From Alcaligenaceae bacterium (GTDB lineage: Bacteria > Pseudomonadota > Gammaproteobacteria > Burkholderiales > Burkholderiaceae_B), in assembly GCA_013416485.1 (NCBI GenBank), contig JACCEO010000009.1, forward strand, positions 1 to 64,000: a DNA stretch of 64,000 nt. The letters run 5' to 3'. Below are positions 1-7,013 of the stretch, piece by piece (positions within the stretch are counted from its first letter, which is position 1; every line of letters begins with the position of its first letter). Position numbers and translations under genes: made by a program. The notes below the pieces were generated by a model that was given only the letters and a program-made list of their open reading frames with translations, did no database searches and was not told the origin of the DNA.

Positions 1-231
1 GGCAAACCCACACAAAATGCGTATATCGAGAGCTTTAATGGGAAATTCCGTGATGAGTGCCTCAACGATAATTGGTTCACGAGTTTGCGTGAAGCGCGTG
101 TGCTGATTGAAATGTGGCGTCAAGATTACAATCAAGCTCGACCCCACAGTTCTCTGAACAATTTAACCCCGTGCGAGTTTGCTGCTCGTCACATTCACTT
201 AGCCACAAACTCTACAACGACTTGTGCCTAA
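1..231 (+). CDS. IS3-family transposase OrfB, C-terminal part
   Basis: This is the last 76 residues of a DDE-type integrase-fold transposase that moves the insertion sequence. The frame opens at base 1 with the conserved block GKPTQNAYIESFNGKFRDEC, in which the glutamate of YIESFNG is the third catalytic acid (the E of DD(35)E). It continues through WRQDYN and RPHSSLNNLTP, both typical of IS3-family OrfB proteins, and stops at 229-231. The start and the first two catalytic aspartates are outside the window. The visible part shows no frameshift, so the element may be intact. The family is clear; the subgroup (IS407-like) is inferred from the C-terminus and the terminal repeat. Confidence 0.9.
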   Translation, partial: GKPTQNAYIESFNGKFRDECLNDNWFTSLREARVLIEMWRQDYNQARPHSSLNNLTPCEFAARHIHLATNSTTTCA

Positions 232-248
232 ATCTTGGGGGCAGGTCA
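1..248 (+). mobile_element. Right end of an IS3-family insertion sequence (partial)
   Basis: The window opens inside an IS3-family element. Its transposase reading frame stops at 229-231. Two bases later, positions 233-248, reversed, read TGACCTGCCCCCAAGA, which has the form of an IS3-family (IS407-like group) terminal inverted repeat ending at TG. The element therefore probably ends at 248. The left end and orfA lie outside the window, so target duplication cannot be checked. The element has interrupted the gene that continues from 249. Confidence 0.75.
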
Positions 249-1193
249 CCACCAGCAAGAGATCAATGGCCAGGTGCGTATGTTCCTGTTTTCGATCCCG
301 ATAAAGCAACCTGGGAATTTAAGAAGAATGAGTTTTGGGAGGTTAGTCTAGATGAGCTCTGTTTTTTTACGGGAAGACGCTCAGATGGCCCTGTGTATCT
401 GCCTATTGACCGGAGTAGCCAAGAGTATCAGATTGAACTGATGAAGTATTTCAGCAAGCTTCCGATTTTTTTTATTCCAAGAATTGGTGCCAGCCCTAAT
501 GCACTTCATTTTGGTCAACGTATTGACTTCATCAATGCTTGTATTGCACAGCTAGAAATATATTGGACACAGACGAAGACGTTTGCCAGCTCACCGATGT
601 TTGGGCAAGGGGCAAGTCTCTATCATTCTTATACTGAAAGTTTGATAGGGGCGGTCAGACGTCTGTTAGATGATCTGACTACAGTCATTTTCTTTAGACA
701 GTTTCAAAGTTATGAACCATGGAAGAGAAACCTTGTGATTGATGGCTATTCGGGACTTTTAGGAAAAAACCCAAGGAAAAAGATCAAAGAGTTTTTTCAG
801 ACTTCGGAGAAGGGCGTGGATGCAGATAGGTTGTGTGATCAATTTATTCACACCATTCTTGGTACCAACAGGGAATTCTTAAAAGTGATCCAAGGATTGA
901 GTAATTCTTACAAGCATGCGGTGACGGCAAATGTTGTGCGATATCAGCATGGGAAGGACTTTCCATCCGTCTTAACAGTTGGGATGGCAGGAATTTATCC
1001 TAATTGTAATTTGGATAGGCTTGTATATCACAACCATAACCTTCGCCAGATAGTTTTTGGACTAAGGGATTACTTGGACGATCTCATGGCGCGTTTTTCA
1101 GACCCTGAACAAAAAGTAATTCTGGTGGAGAAGTGCGCGCCCCATAAGGTTCAATCGATAAAGAGTATTTTGAATGGTCCATATGGCGTTTGA
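249..1193 (+). pseudogene. 5'-truncated hypothetical protein, cut by the IS element
   Basis: An open frame runs to 1193. Its first ~45 codons (from 114) lie within the IS element and read out of frame with the transposase, so they are not native. Native sequence most likely begins at 249 (PPARDQWPGAYVPV...), leaving about 314 residues without a start. I do not recognise the family. The protein is soluble-looking, with a middle part rich in aromatic residues (LPIFFIPRIGASPN, ASPMFGQGASLYHSY) and a C-terminal YKHAVTANVVRY and MAGIYPNCNLDRL stretch. No membrane segment or catalytic motif stands out. Base use is more AT-rich than in the downstream housekeeping genes, which suits acquired DNA. It could still be translated from a start inside the IS, but that would be accidental. 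Confidence 0.6.
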
Positions 1194-1272
1194 TTTTTCG
1201 AATAAGCAGCTTCGCATCGGATTCGCCTGTGGAATAGTTAGGCTAAAAAGTAAGTTCTGTTTTCCGGTGATA

Positions 1273-1296
1273 TTTTTTGGCCATATTATGTTTTAT
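1273..1296 (+). repeat. 24-bp imperfect repeat, copy 1
   Basis: Positions 1273-1296 match 3461-3484 at 21 of 24 bases (both begin TTTTTTGGCCA). The copies lie in the same orientation on either side of the nuclease and its neighbour. They may be worn ends of a lost mobile element. I cannot assign them to a family. Confidence 0.4.
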
Positions 1297-1388
1297 CGGG
1301 ATTGGCGTGATAGCACGGACGATTTTGTTCGAAAAACAAGTGCCAAGTACACCTATCTCATACCCCATTGTTTGCTCTCAGGGACAGT

Positions 1389-2306
1389 ATGACAGTCAAA
1401 ATTACGCCACATCTTGTTCAACTAACCTACGAGGCTGCACTCAAGTCGTTTTGGCGCAAGGAATCGCTTCGTAAGTTTCTTAGGCAGTCTCACGTGGCCG
1501 AGGCACACTTGTCGACTTGGTCACCCGACGAGAGTAAACGCGATTTTCTTGATCGAACGTTTGCTCCCTTGCAAAGAAATGACAAGGGTAAGGCTGTCAT
1601 CGGGAAAATGGCTATCTTCCTCGCAGAGCAGACAACCTTCCCTGATTTACGCAATTGGGAGGACTCAGACGCAAAAATTCAAGACGCATCGAAGGCTGTA
1701 ATTGAGCTCAAGTCGCTTATTGCGCGTCAAACCGAAGAGGTTCGATCTGAACGGGAACGCGAAGCTGTAAAGGCTAAGGCGCAGAAGGAGCGTGAGGCTG
1801 TTCAGCGTGAACGAATTAGCCTGGCACAACTTACGCAGCGTCTTAACGATTTAGCGCCGAAAATGGGCACTTCACCGGGAGGTTATGCCTTTCAGGATTG
1901 GTTCTACGATTTTATGGCTTTTGCCGAGGTTGAGCACCGGCGCCCCTATAACGTGAACGGAAGGCAGATAGATGGATCAGTGACCATCGATGGAACGACA
2001 TACTTAGTCGAACTAAAATTCGCAGAGCGGCAATCTGGCGGGCCTGATATTGATGTGTTCCGTGGGAAGGTCGAGAGCAAAGCGGACAATACAATGGGAT
2101 TGTTCCTCTCTATGGCTGGGTATTCGTCCGTAGCCATTAGCGACGCCTCAGGAAAGAAGACTACGCTGTTGCTACTCGACGCTTCTCACATGTATCACCT
2201 TATCTTGACGGGTAGCATGCACTTTATTGATGTTGTCCGGCGCATTCGTCGGCACGCATCTCAGACTGGTGAGTCTCACCTTCCTGTGGCGTCGTTCGGG
2301 GGCTGA
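1389..2306 (+). CDS. Mrr-like PD-(D/E)XK restriction endonuclease family protein
   Basis: Probable DNA nuclease of the Mrr-like restriction endonuclease fold. I chose ATG 1389 because CAGGGA lies just upstream; a TTG at 1368 would add seven residues. The 305-residue product has an N-terminal helical region, a long charged coiled coil rich in E, R and K (about residues 95-155), and a C-terminal nuclease-like core. That core has GYAFQDWFYDF, IDGSVTIDG (candidate Asp195) and VELKF (candidate Glu208-x-Lys210), matching the D...E-x-K metal-site pattern. It is the first of two accessory genes beside IS remnants, which suits a restriction or defence role, but no methyltransferase is present. The fold is fairly clear; the target is unknown. 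Confidence 0.65.
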   Translation: MTVKITPHLVQLTYEAALKSFWRKESLRKFLRQSHVAEAHLSTWSPDESKRDFLDRTFAPLQRNDKGKAVIGKMAIFLAEQTTFPDLRNWEDSDAKIQDASKAVIELKSLIARQTEEVRSEREREAVKAKAQKEREAVQRERISLAQLTQRLNDLAPKMGTSPGGYAFQDWFYDFMAFAEVEHRRPYNVNGRQIDGSVTIDGTTYLVELKFAERQSGGPDIDVFRGKVESKADNTMGLFLSMAGYSSVAISDASGKKTTLLLLDASHMYHLILTGSMHFIDVVRRIRRHASQTGESHLPVASFGG

Positions 2307-2346
2307 GGTTGATACCTAACACAGGTTCTCTACGTGGAGTGTAAGT

Positions 2347-3327
2347 TTGTCGTATAGACCGTCTATCAAGCAGCTTGAACTGCCTAGCGTTTTTCCCACG
2401 TTAAATGCGATGGAGTCCTATGGGCAGTCTAGTGCATCCTATGAGCCTGAGTTTTGGGAGTTTGAATATAGAGCTCGGCGTTATCTAAGTAATCTTCAGA
2501 TGCCAGAGCTCCAGAGACGCTACGCAGATATTGCACGGAACTTGATGTACCTAGTGTCACCAGATCGCCATGTAATTCCTTTGAATTCATTTTTGAGTTC
2601 ATGGTACTGGTACCGCAAAGAGTTTCATACGCGCCTAGAGCTTTTCTTAAGGCATCAAGAAGCGCCTGTATCTCTGCCCAATCCAGTCGCGATGAGCTTT
2701 ACCGATGTACCAAGACGTCCGGCCCATCCAAATGCAGGTGACCTTCTTTATCGTTACGCGAAAGAACGAAGGGTAAATGAGTTGGTGAAATTAGGCACTA
2801 TTCGCATGTGGCATGCTGAGTTTTACGAAAAACTGGAAAAAGACCCTGCACGTCAAGATATTGAAATGCTGAAGACGCAGTTTCTACACGGGCCGTCGAC
2901 CGTAATTACCACTGCGGATGGACAACGCATTCCGGTCAAAGGAGATGTCAGAATTGAGCATCACGGACCGGACTATTACGTAATGTGTATGTCTTGTGAT
3001 TGGGATCCTCGGTTATTTGCAGATTTTCAATGTGACCATTGCGCGGTTATTGCGAACGTAGATGCGTTTGCTCGTGCGATTGAGGAAGCAGCGTCAGCAA
3101 TAGTGCCTGGTTGGCGATTTCATCATAATCCTGTGGAGTATTACGACCCCTATGATTCTGGTAAAAGCACTTATATCAGTCATGCAACCGCGAAGGACTT
3201 TAGATTTGCCTATCAGCGAGAGTATCGCTTTTTGTTAATGCGTCTTGGCGAAGGGCCAGAACCGTGTAGACATATCGATCTCACCCTGGGGCCAATGGGT
3301 AGTCATATAGAAGTCTTTAGCTTGTAG
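2347..3327 (+). CDS. Hypothetical protein, possibly DUF2971-like
   Basis: A 326-residue protein starting at TTG 2347 with a good GTGGAG ribosome site seven bases upstream. It follows the Mrr-like nuclease by 40 bp and may be cotranscribed with it. I do not recognise it firmly. The order of motifs resembles DUF2971-type proteins of accessory regions: a GTIRMWHAEFYE segment near residue 150, VMCMSCDWDP near 220 and FAYQREYRFLL near 300. Two nearby cysteines and a histidine (CMSCDW, CDHCAV) could bind a metal. No signal peptide or membrane segment is seen. A role in defence alongside the nuclease is a guess from context only. Confidence 0.5.
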   Translation: MSYRPSIKQLELPSVFPTLNAMESYGQSSASYEPEFWEFEYRARRYLSNLQMPELQRRYADIARNLMYLVSPDRHVIPLNSFLSSWYWYRKEFHTRLELFLRHQEAPVSLPNPVAMSFTDVPRRPAHPNAGDLLYRYAKERRVNELVKLGTIRMWHAEFYEKLEKDPARQDIEMLKTQFLHGPSTVITTADGQRIPVKGDVRIEHHGPDYYVMCMSCDWDPRLFADFQCDHCAVIANVDAFARAIEEAASAIVPGWRFHHNPVEYYDPYDSGKSTYISHATAKDFRFAYQREYRFLLMRLGEGPEPCRHIDLTLGPMGSHIEVFSL

Positions 3328-3422
3328 CTTAGGCGCGACTCTCGCAGCCTAGCGCATTTTCTAGTATTAGGCACGGGATTGATCGGTCTGACGGCGAGCA
3401 GGATCCATGAATCTAATATGTG

Positions 3423-3457
3423 GCTCGAAAATCAAAAATGAGCCTCTATTTTCGAGC
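3423..3457. repeat. 10-bp inverted repeat
   Basis: GCTCGAAAAT at 3423-3432 is the exact reverse complement of 3448-3457, with a 15-bp loop. It lies just before the repeats at 3461-3503, in DNA with no supported gene. It may be part of a mobile-element end or a weak hairpin after the gene that ends at 3327. Confidence 0.4.
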
Positions 3458-3460
3458 ATG

Positions 3461-3503
3461 TTTTTTGGCCACTTTATGCTTTATTTCTGGTCACTTTATG
3501 CTT
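3461..3503 (+). repeat. 24-bp repeat copy 2 with a 22-bp-period tandem
   Basis: Positions 3461-3484 are the second copy of the repeat at 1273. Within and after it, TGGCCACTTTATGCTT (3466-3481) is repeated as TGGTCACTTTATGCTT (3488-3503), a 22-bp period with one mismatch. Short repeated motifs at an end are a feature of some IS families (for example IS21), but no matching transposase is present. Confidence 0.4.
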
Positions 3504-3542
3504 AACTGCATATCTACCCCATTAACGGGGGATGGGCATTCA

Positions 3543-3695
3543 TTACACACGGTGAATCACACCGTTCCAACCGCACTGGACCAAGACCCGCAAGCGGTAA
3601 TTCTCAAAGTTCCTAAACCCATACGCCCGGCGTGAGAGCATTTCCATTTTAGTATGGAAGCCTTCGGTGATGTCATTGGATTTGGCTCTACGCCA
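3543..3695 (-). pseudogene. ISL3-family transposase, C-terminal relic
   Basis: On the minus strand the frame from 3695 to the stop at 3543-3545 gives about 50 residues containing KSNDITEGFHTKMEMLSRR and YGFRNFENYRLRV. This is the very conserved C-terminal block of ISL3-family (IS204/IS1001/IS1096/IS1165) transposases. A stop codon (3696-3698) lies directly upstream in frame and the rest of the gene is absent, so only a dead fragment remains. It marks a former insertion immediately upstream of the adhesin promoter region. Confidence 0.8.
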
Positions 3696-3850
3696 TTAAT
3701 TAGATAGCCGGACATTTAGACTAACTTAAATTGGTTAACTAAAAGTGTGAATAACCTTACATGAATCATGACTGTTACAAGTATAGGGGTTTTGTAACTC
3801 ACTGTATATTTCATGGCTGAAAGGCTTTTCGTATTGATGGCCTATACCGT

Positions 3851-3878
3851 TACAGCTTATGTAGATTGCAAAGCTGTA
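3851..3878. promoter_or_regulatory. Inverted repeat upstream of the adhesin gene
   Basis: TACAGCTT (3851-3858) and AAGCTGTA (3871-3878) form perfect 8-bp arms with a 12-bp spacer. The repeat sits 37 bp before the adhesin start in an AT-rich stretch (3700-3914) with no gene. A regulator site is possible, but no matching second copy was found. Confidence 0.35.
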
Positions 3879-3914
3879 GAAAACAATAATGACACCGTCA
3901 TCAAAGGATAAAGC

Positions 3915-6063
3915 ATGACCTTTCATTTCCCATTGTCGTCTGAACCCGGCGTTAATCGTCTATTGGCCAAACGCCTGGCAGGACGCTATTTACTATCTGG
4001 CGTCTGGCCTTATGCTGTGCTGGGTGCGGTTTTGTTGTCCATGAATACTACAGCCAATGCTGCGGGTGGAACGTGGCTTAACGGGTCTTACGAGACTCAG
4101 ACGTCATGTTCAAGATCCTCAGGTACAGGTAAGTATTATGTAGGAGTATGTACAACGAAAACAGATGACGCGGCTGAAAATGCAAACGTCATCTTTGATG
4201 GTTCAGAGGGGTCAGCAGATTACGTGTACGGTGGTTATGTTCATGACGGCGCTGCGCGTGCTAACCAGGTCATGATATCGGGTGGTACCGTCAACAAGAA
4301 CGTGTCTGGTGGAATGGCTATTCACAGAAGTGGCTCTGGTGGCGAAGAGAACTATGCATACAATAACCTTGTCATGGTCTCGGGGGGGGGACGTTAATGG
4401 AAAGGTGTATGGTGGATTCACTGGTCACGCAGCGAACACGTCGGGGAGTTCGAGTAAGGGCAAAGCATACAATAACGTTGTCATGATATCGGGGGGGGTC
4501 GTTAATGGAGCGGTGTATGGTGCGAAGGCTCTTGGAGATGCAGATTTTAATAGTGTGAGTATTTCTGGTGGTACTGTTAAGGGAGTTGTCCACGGTGGTG
4601 ACAGTAACACCGGTGACGCAAATGGTAACGTTGTCACGATATCAGGTGGCCATATAGATAGAAACGTATATGGTGGTCATGCCCCCGGGGGGAAAGCAAT
4701 CAACAACCGCGTGATTTTGGAAGGCTCCCCCGAATTTGGCAGCGCAAGTACCCTTTATGGTGGTAGCAATGGGATCGGTGACGGCAATACGCTGGAGGTA
4801 CGTACCAAGGGTCTTACTGTCTATGATGTCAAGAACTTCCAGAATTACCACTTCCTTTTGCCTGCGAACATGCAGCATGGTGAAACGGTACTTAAACTGA
4901 CCAATACTACTGATGTCACTGATATCAGCGACTCTAAAATCAGTGTTGCTAGGCAGGGTGGCAGCACCTTACTGTATCAGGGTGAACAGGTGACCTTGAT
5001 ACACACAGAGGGTGGCTTAAATACAAGTAACATTCAGCAAGGCAAGCTGACCGGTTATCAAGGTATTTCCCTGGAATATGCCTTCGACTTATCCAGCGAT
5101 ACTAACAACTTATACGCTATGGTCACGGCCGATGCCATCGTGCGTGATCAGGCTAAAGCCCCGGTCGAAGCGCGTGCCAGCATGATGGCCCTTAGTCTGC
5201 AAGGTGCGGATCTGGTTGCTGGTTCAGGGATAAGTAACGCCTTGTCAGCGGTTAGCAGTAGCGAAGTTGCAGCCTTTGGGGCAATGTCCGGTGGGCAGGC
5301 GCGCTATCACTCGGGTTCGCATACCGATGTGAACGGTGTAGGCGTGATGCTAGGTGCTGCAAAACGCTATTCATTGAATGATGGCACCTTGGCCGCAGGG
5401 GTTTTCTTTGAAGGCGGTCGTGGTAGCTACGATACCTATAACAACCTTGGTGCAGGCGCGGTGCGTGGCAGTGGCCGTGCACATTACGCGGGTGCAGGTT
5501 TGTTGGCACGTCATGACTGGGATACTGGCCTGTACGCTGAAGCATCGCTACGTGGTGGTCGTATCACGTCAGACTGGTCTAGCGGTGACCTAGGCGTAGC
5601 GGATGCGTCTTACGATAGTTCGGTCTCTTACTTTGGTGCGCATGCAGGTGTGGGGTATGTATGGTCTATTAGTCAGCGTACGTCGCTGGATGTATCAGCC
5701 AAGTATTTCTGGACGCATCAAGGCAGTGATAGCGCCAGCATTGCGGGTGATCCTTACCACTTCAAAGCAACCAATTCCCAGCGTACCCGTTTAGGCGCAC
5801 GGGTCAATTACGATTTCAGTGACCGCATAATAGGCTACGCTGGTGCGGCGTGGGAGCGTGAATACGATAGCGTGGCCCGTGCCACGGCGTACGGTTTGGC
5901 GACAGCATCACCCAGTCTGAAAGGTAACACTGGGGTGTTTGAAGTCGGTTTTAATGCCAAGCCCGATGCAAAAAGCCCACTGACCTTGGGCTTAGGGGTG
6001 CAAGGTTACACCGGCAAGCGCGAGGGTGTTAGCGGTACCTTGGATATGCGCTGGGCGTTTTAA
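3915..6063 (+). CDS. Autotransporter adhesin, phase OFF by a +1 G in a poly-G tract
   Basis: A type Va autotransporter split into two overlapping frames. Frame one (3915-4397) gives a long signal peptide (hydrophobic core VWPYAVLGAVLLSM, likely cleavage after TANA) and the first passenger repeats, then stops just after a run of nine G at 4382-4390. Removing one G joins it exactly to frame two, which reads to 6063, for about 715 residues. The passenger has repeats of the type NxVxISGGxVNGxVYGG, expected to fold as a beta-helix. The last ~260 residues form an outer-membrane beta-barrel ending in WAF. As sequenced, no surface protein would be made. A sequencing error in the homopolymer is the main alternative. 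Ribosome site AGGA lies upstream of ATG 3915. Confidence 0.8.
4382..4390 (+). repeat. Poly-G tract 1 (9 G), frame-breaking
   Basis: Nine consecutive G. With eight, the codons read TCG GGG GGG GAC GTT AAT and the adhesin stays in frame; with nine, a TAA follows at once. Homopolymeric G tracts of this length commonly change length by slipped-strand mispairing. Confidence 0.85.
4491..4498 (+). repeat. Poly-G tract 2 (8 G), in frame
   Basis: Eight consecutive G at the equivalent place in the next passenger repeat, read in frame as S-G-G-V-V-N. It lies 109 bases after tract 1, that is one 108-nt (36-codon) repeat plus the extra G. It is a second possible on/off switch. Confidence 0.8.
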
Positions 6064-6129
6064 TCTTAAGGCACGCTTCAAGGTCAAGGTCAAGGCCAGA
6101 GTCAGAACTGGCCGTCTGCCTACTCGCTT

Positions 6130-6213
6130 ATGCAACATCATGAACTACTGGAACATAACGATCATCCTTGGTGGTTTATTGATAAACTGGATTTATTAAG
6201 GACAGCGCATTGA
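6130..6213 (+). CDS. Possible 27-residue small ORF upstream of the dehalogenase gene
   Basis: ATG 6130 opens a 27-codon frame (MQHHELLEHNDHPWWFIDKL..., ending LLRTAH) that stops at 6211-6213, overlapping the TTG start of the next gene (6210). The overlap would allow translational coupling. It is strongly acidic and aromatic and I know no relative. No good ribosome site is seen, so it may be chance or a worn gene end. Confidence 0.2.
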   Translation: MQHHELLEHNDHPWWFIDKLDLLRTAH

Positions 6214-6920
6214 CCAAAGAACGCCTAAAAGATGTCCGTGTACTTGCTTTTGATGTGTTTGGCACTGTGGTGGATTGGTGTAGCTCAATCGCCTTAGAAA
6301 TAGAGCGGCTAAACCCAAAAGTTGACGGGCGCTTATTCGCAAGAGCGTGGCGGGCAGGCTATCAGCCCGCCATGCAGCGTGTGAGGACTGGCGAATTGCC
6401 ATGGACGCTGATCGACGATCTACACCGAATGATTCTTGACGACATTCTTATCGAGTTTGGGATGTCCGAACTGGATGAGTCGCAGAAACGTCAATTGAAT
6501 CAGGTTTGGCACCGGCTCCAGGCTTGGCCCGACTCAGCGCAGGGAATTACCCGTCTAAAAACGCGCTACATCACGACAACCTTGTCGAACGGCAACGTTA
6601 ATTTGCTGGTCAACATGGCAAAAGCGGCTAGCTTGAACTGGGACTGTGTCTTATCGGCCGAGGTATTCAAAGCGTACAAGCCTGATCCGGCAACTTACCT
6701 TGGGGTGGCACGTATTTTCGACGTCAGACCCGATCAAGTCATGTTGGTCGCAGCACATCAAGATGATCTGGATGCGGCACGAGAATGCGGTTTGCTAACG
6801 GCATATATTGAGCGGCCCACCGAATTCGGTACTGATATGCTTAAGGATGTGAGCCCCCATCCGGCCAATACCCTGCACGCGCGTACCATTACTGCACTAG
6901 CTGACACCTTACTTTCCTGA
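6210..6920 (+). CDS. HAD-superfamily type II 2-haloacid dehalogenase-like protein
   Basis: A 236-residue cytosolic hydrolase of the haloacid dehalogenase superfamily, class similar to L-2-haloacid dehalogenase. Visible are the nucleophile block AFDVFGTVVDW (Asp15), motif II TLSNGN, motif III FKAYKPDP and motif IV VAAHQDDLDAARECG. In characterised L-2-haloacid dehalogenases motif IV reads SSNxWD; here the Ser and Asn positions are Ala and His. This AAH-type variant is common among database 'type II dehalogenases' whose substrate is unproven. The start is TTG 6210 with TTAAGGA upstream. It lies between two autotransporter genes with no obvious link to them. Confidence 0.8.
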   Translation: MTKERLKDVRVLAFDVFGTVVDWCSSIALEIERLNPKVDGRLFARAWRAGYQPAMQRVRTGELPWTLIDDLHRMILDDILIEFGMSELDESQKRQLNQVWHRLQAWPDSAQGITRLKTRYITTTLSNGNVNLLVNMAKAASLNWDCVLSAEVFKAYKPDPATYLGVARIFDVRPDQVMLVAAHQDDLDAARECGLLTAYIERPTEFGTDMLKDVSPHPANTLHARTITALADTLLS

Positions 6921-6960
6921 CGAACAGTTCTATTTTTTATTCAAATAACATAGCTATTTT

Positions 6961-6988
6961 TTGTTACAATCTGCGTTCAAAGTAATAA
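6961..6988 (+). promoter_or_regulatory. Possible sigma-70 promoter for the autotransporter protease
   Basis: TTGTTA (6961-6966) and TAATAA (6983-6988) are spaced 16 bp in an AT-rich gap directly before the ATG at 7014. The match to the consensus is moderate. Confidence 0.3.
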
Positions 6989-7013
6989 TTAATAACATGT
7001 AGCGAATTTCATA

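Noticed and set aside
1174-1474. Two short plus-strand frames (72 and 65 codons) between the truncated gene and the nuclease
   Set aside because: They overlap each other and the neighbours, have no ribosome site and no recognisable motif.
3420-3635. A 71-codon plus-strand frame
   Set aside because: It runs antisense over the ISL3 transposase relic and through repeats, so it is chance.
5252-5545. A 97-codon minus-strand frame within the adhesin barrel
   Set aside because: Antisense to clear beta-barrel coding sequence, with no motif.
4282-6063. The second adhesin frame as an independent gene
   Set aside because: It has no signal peptide or ribosome site and begins inside the passenger repeats; it is the downstream half of the frame-shifted autotransporter.
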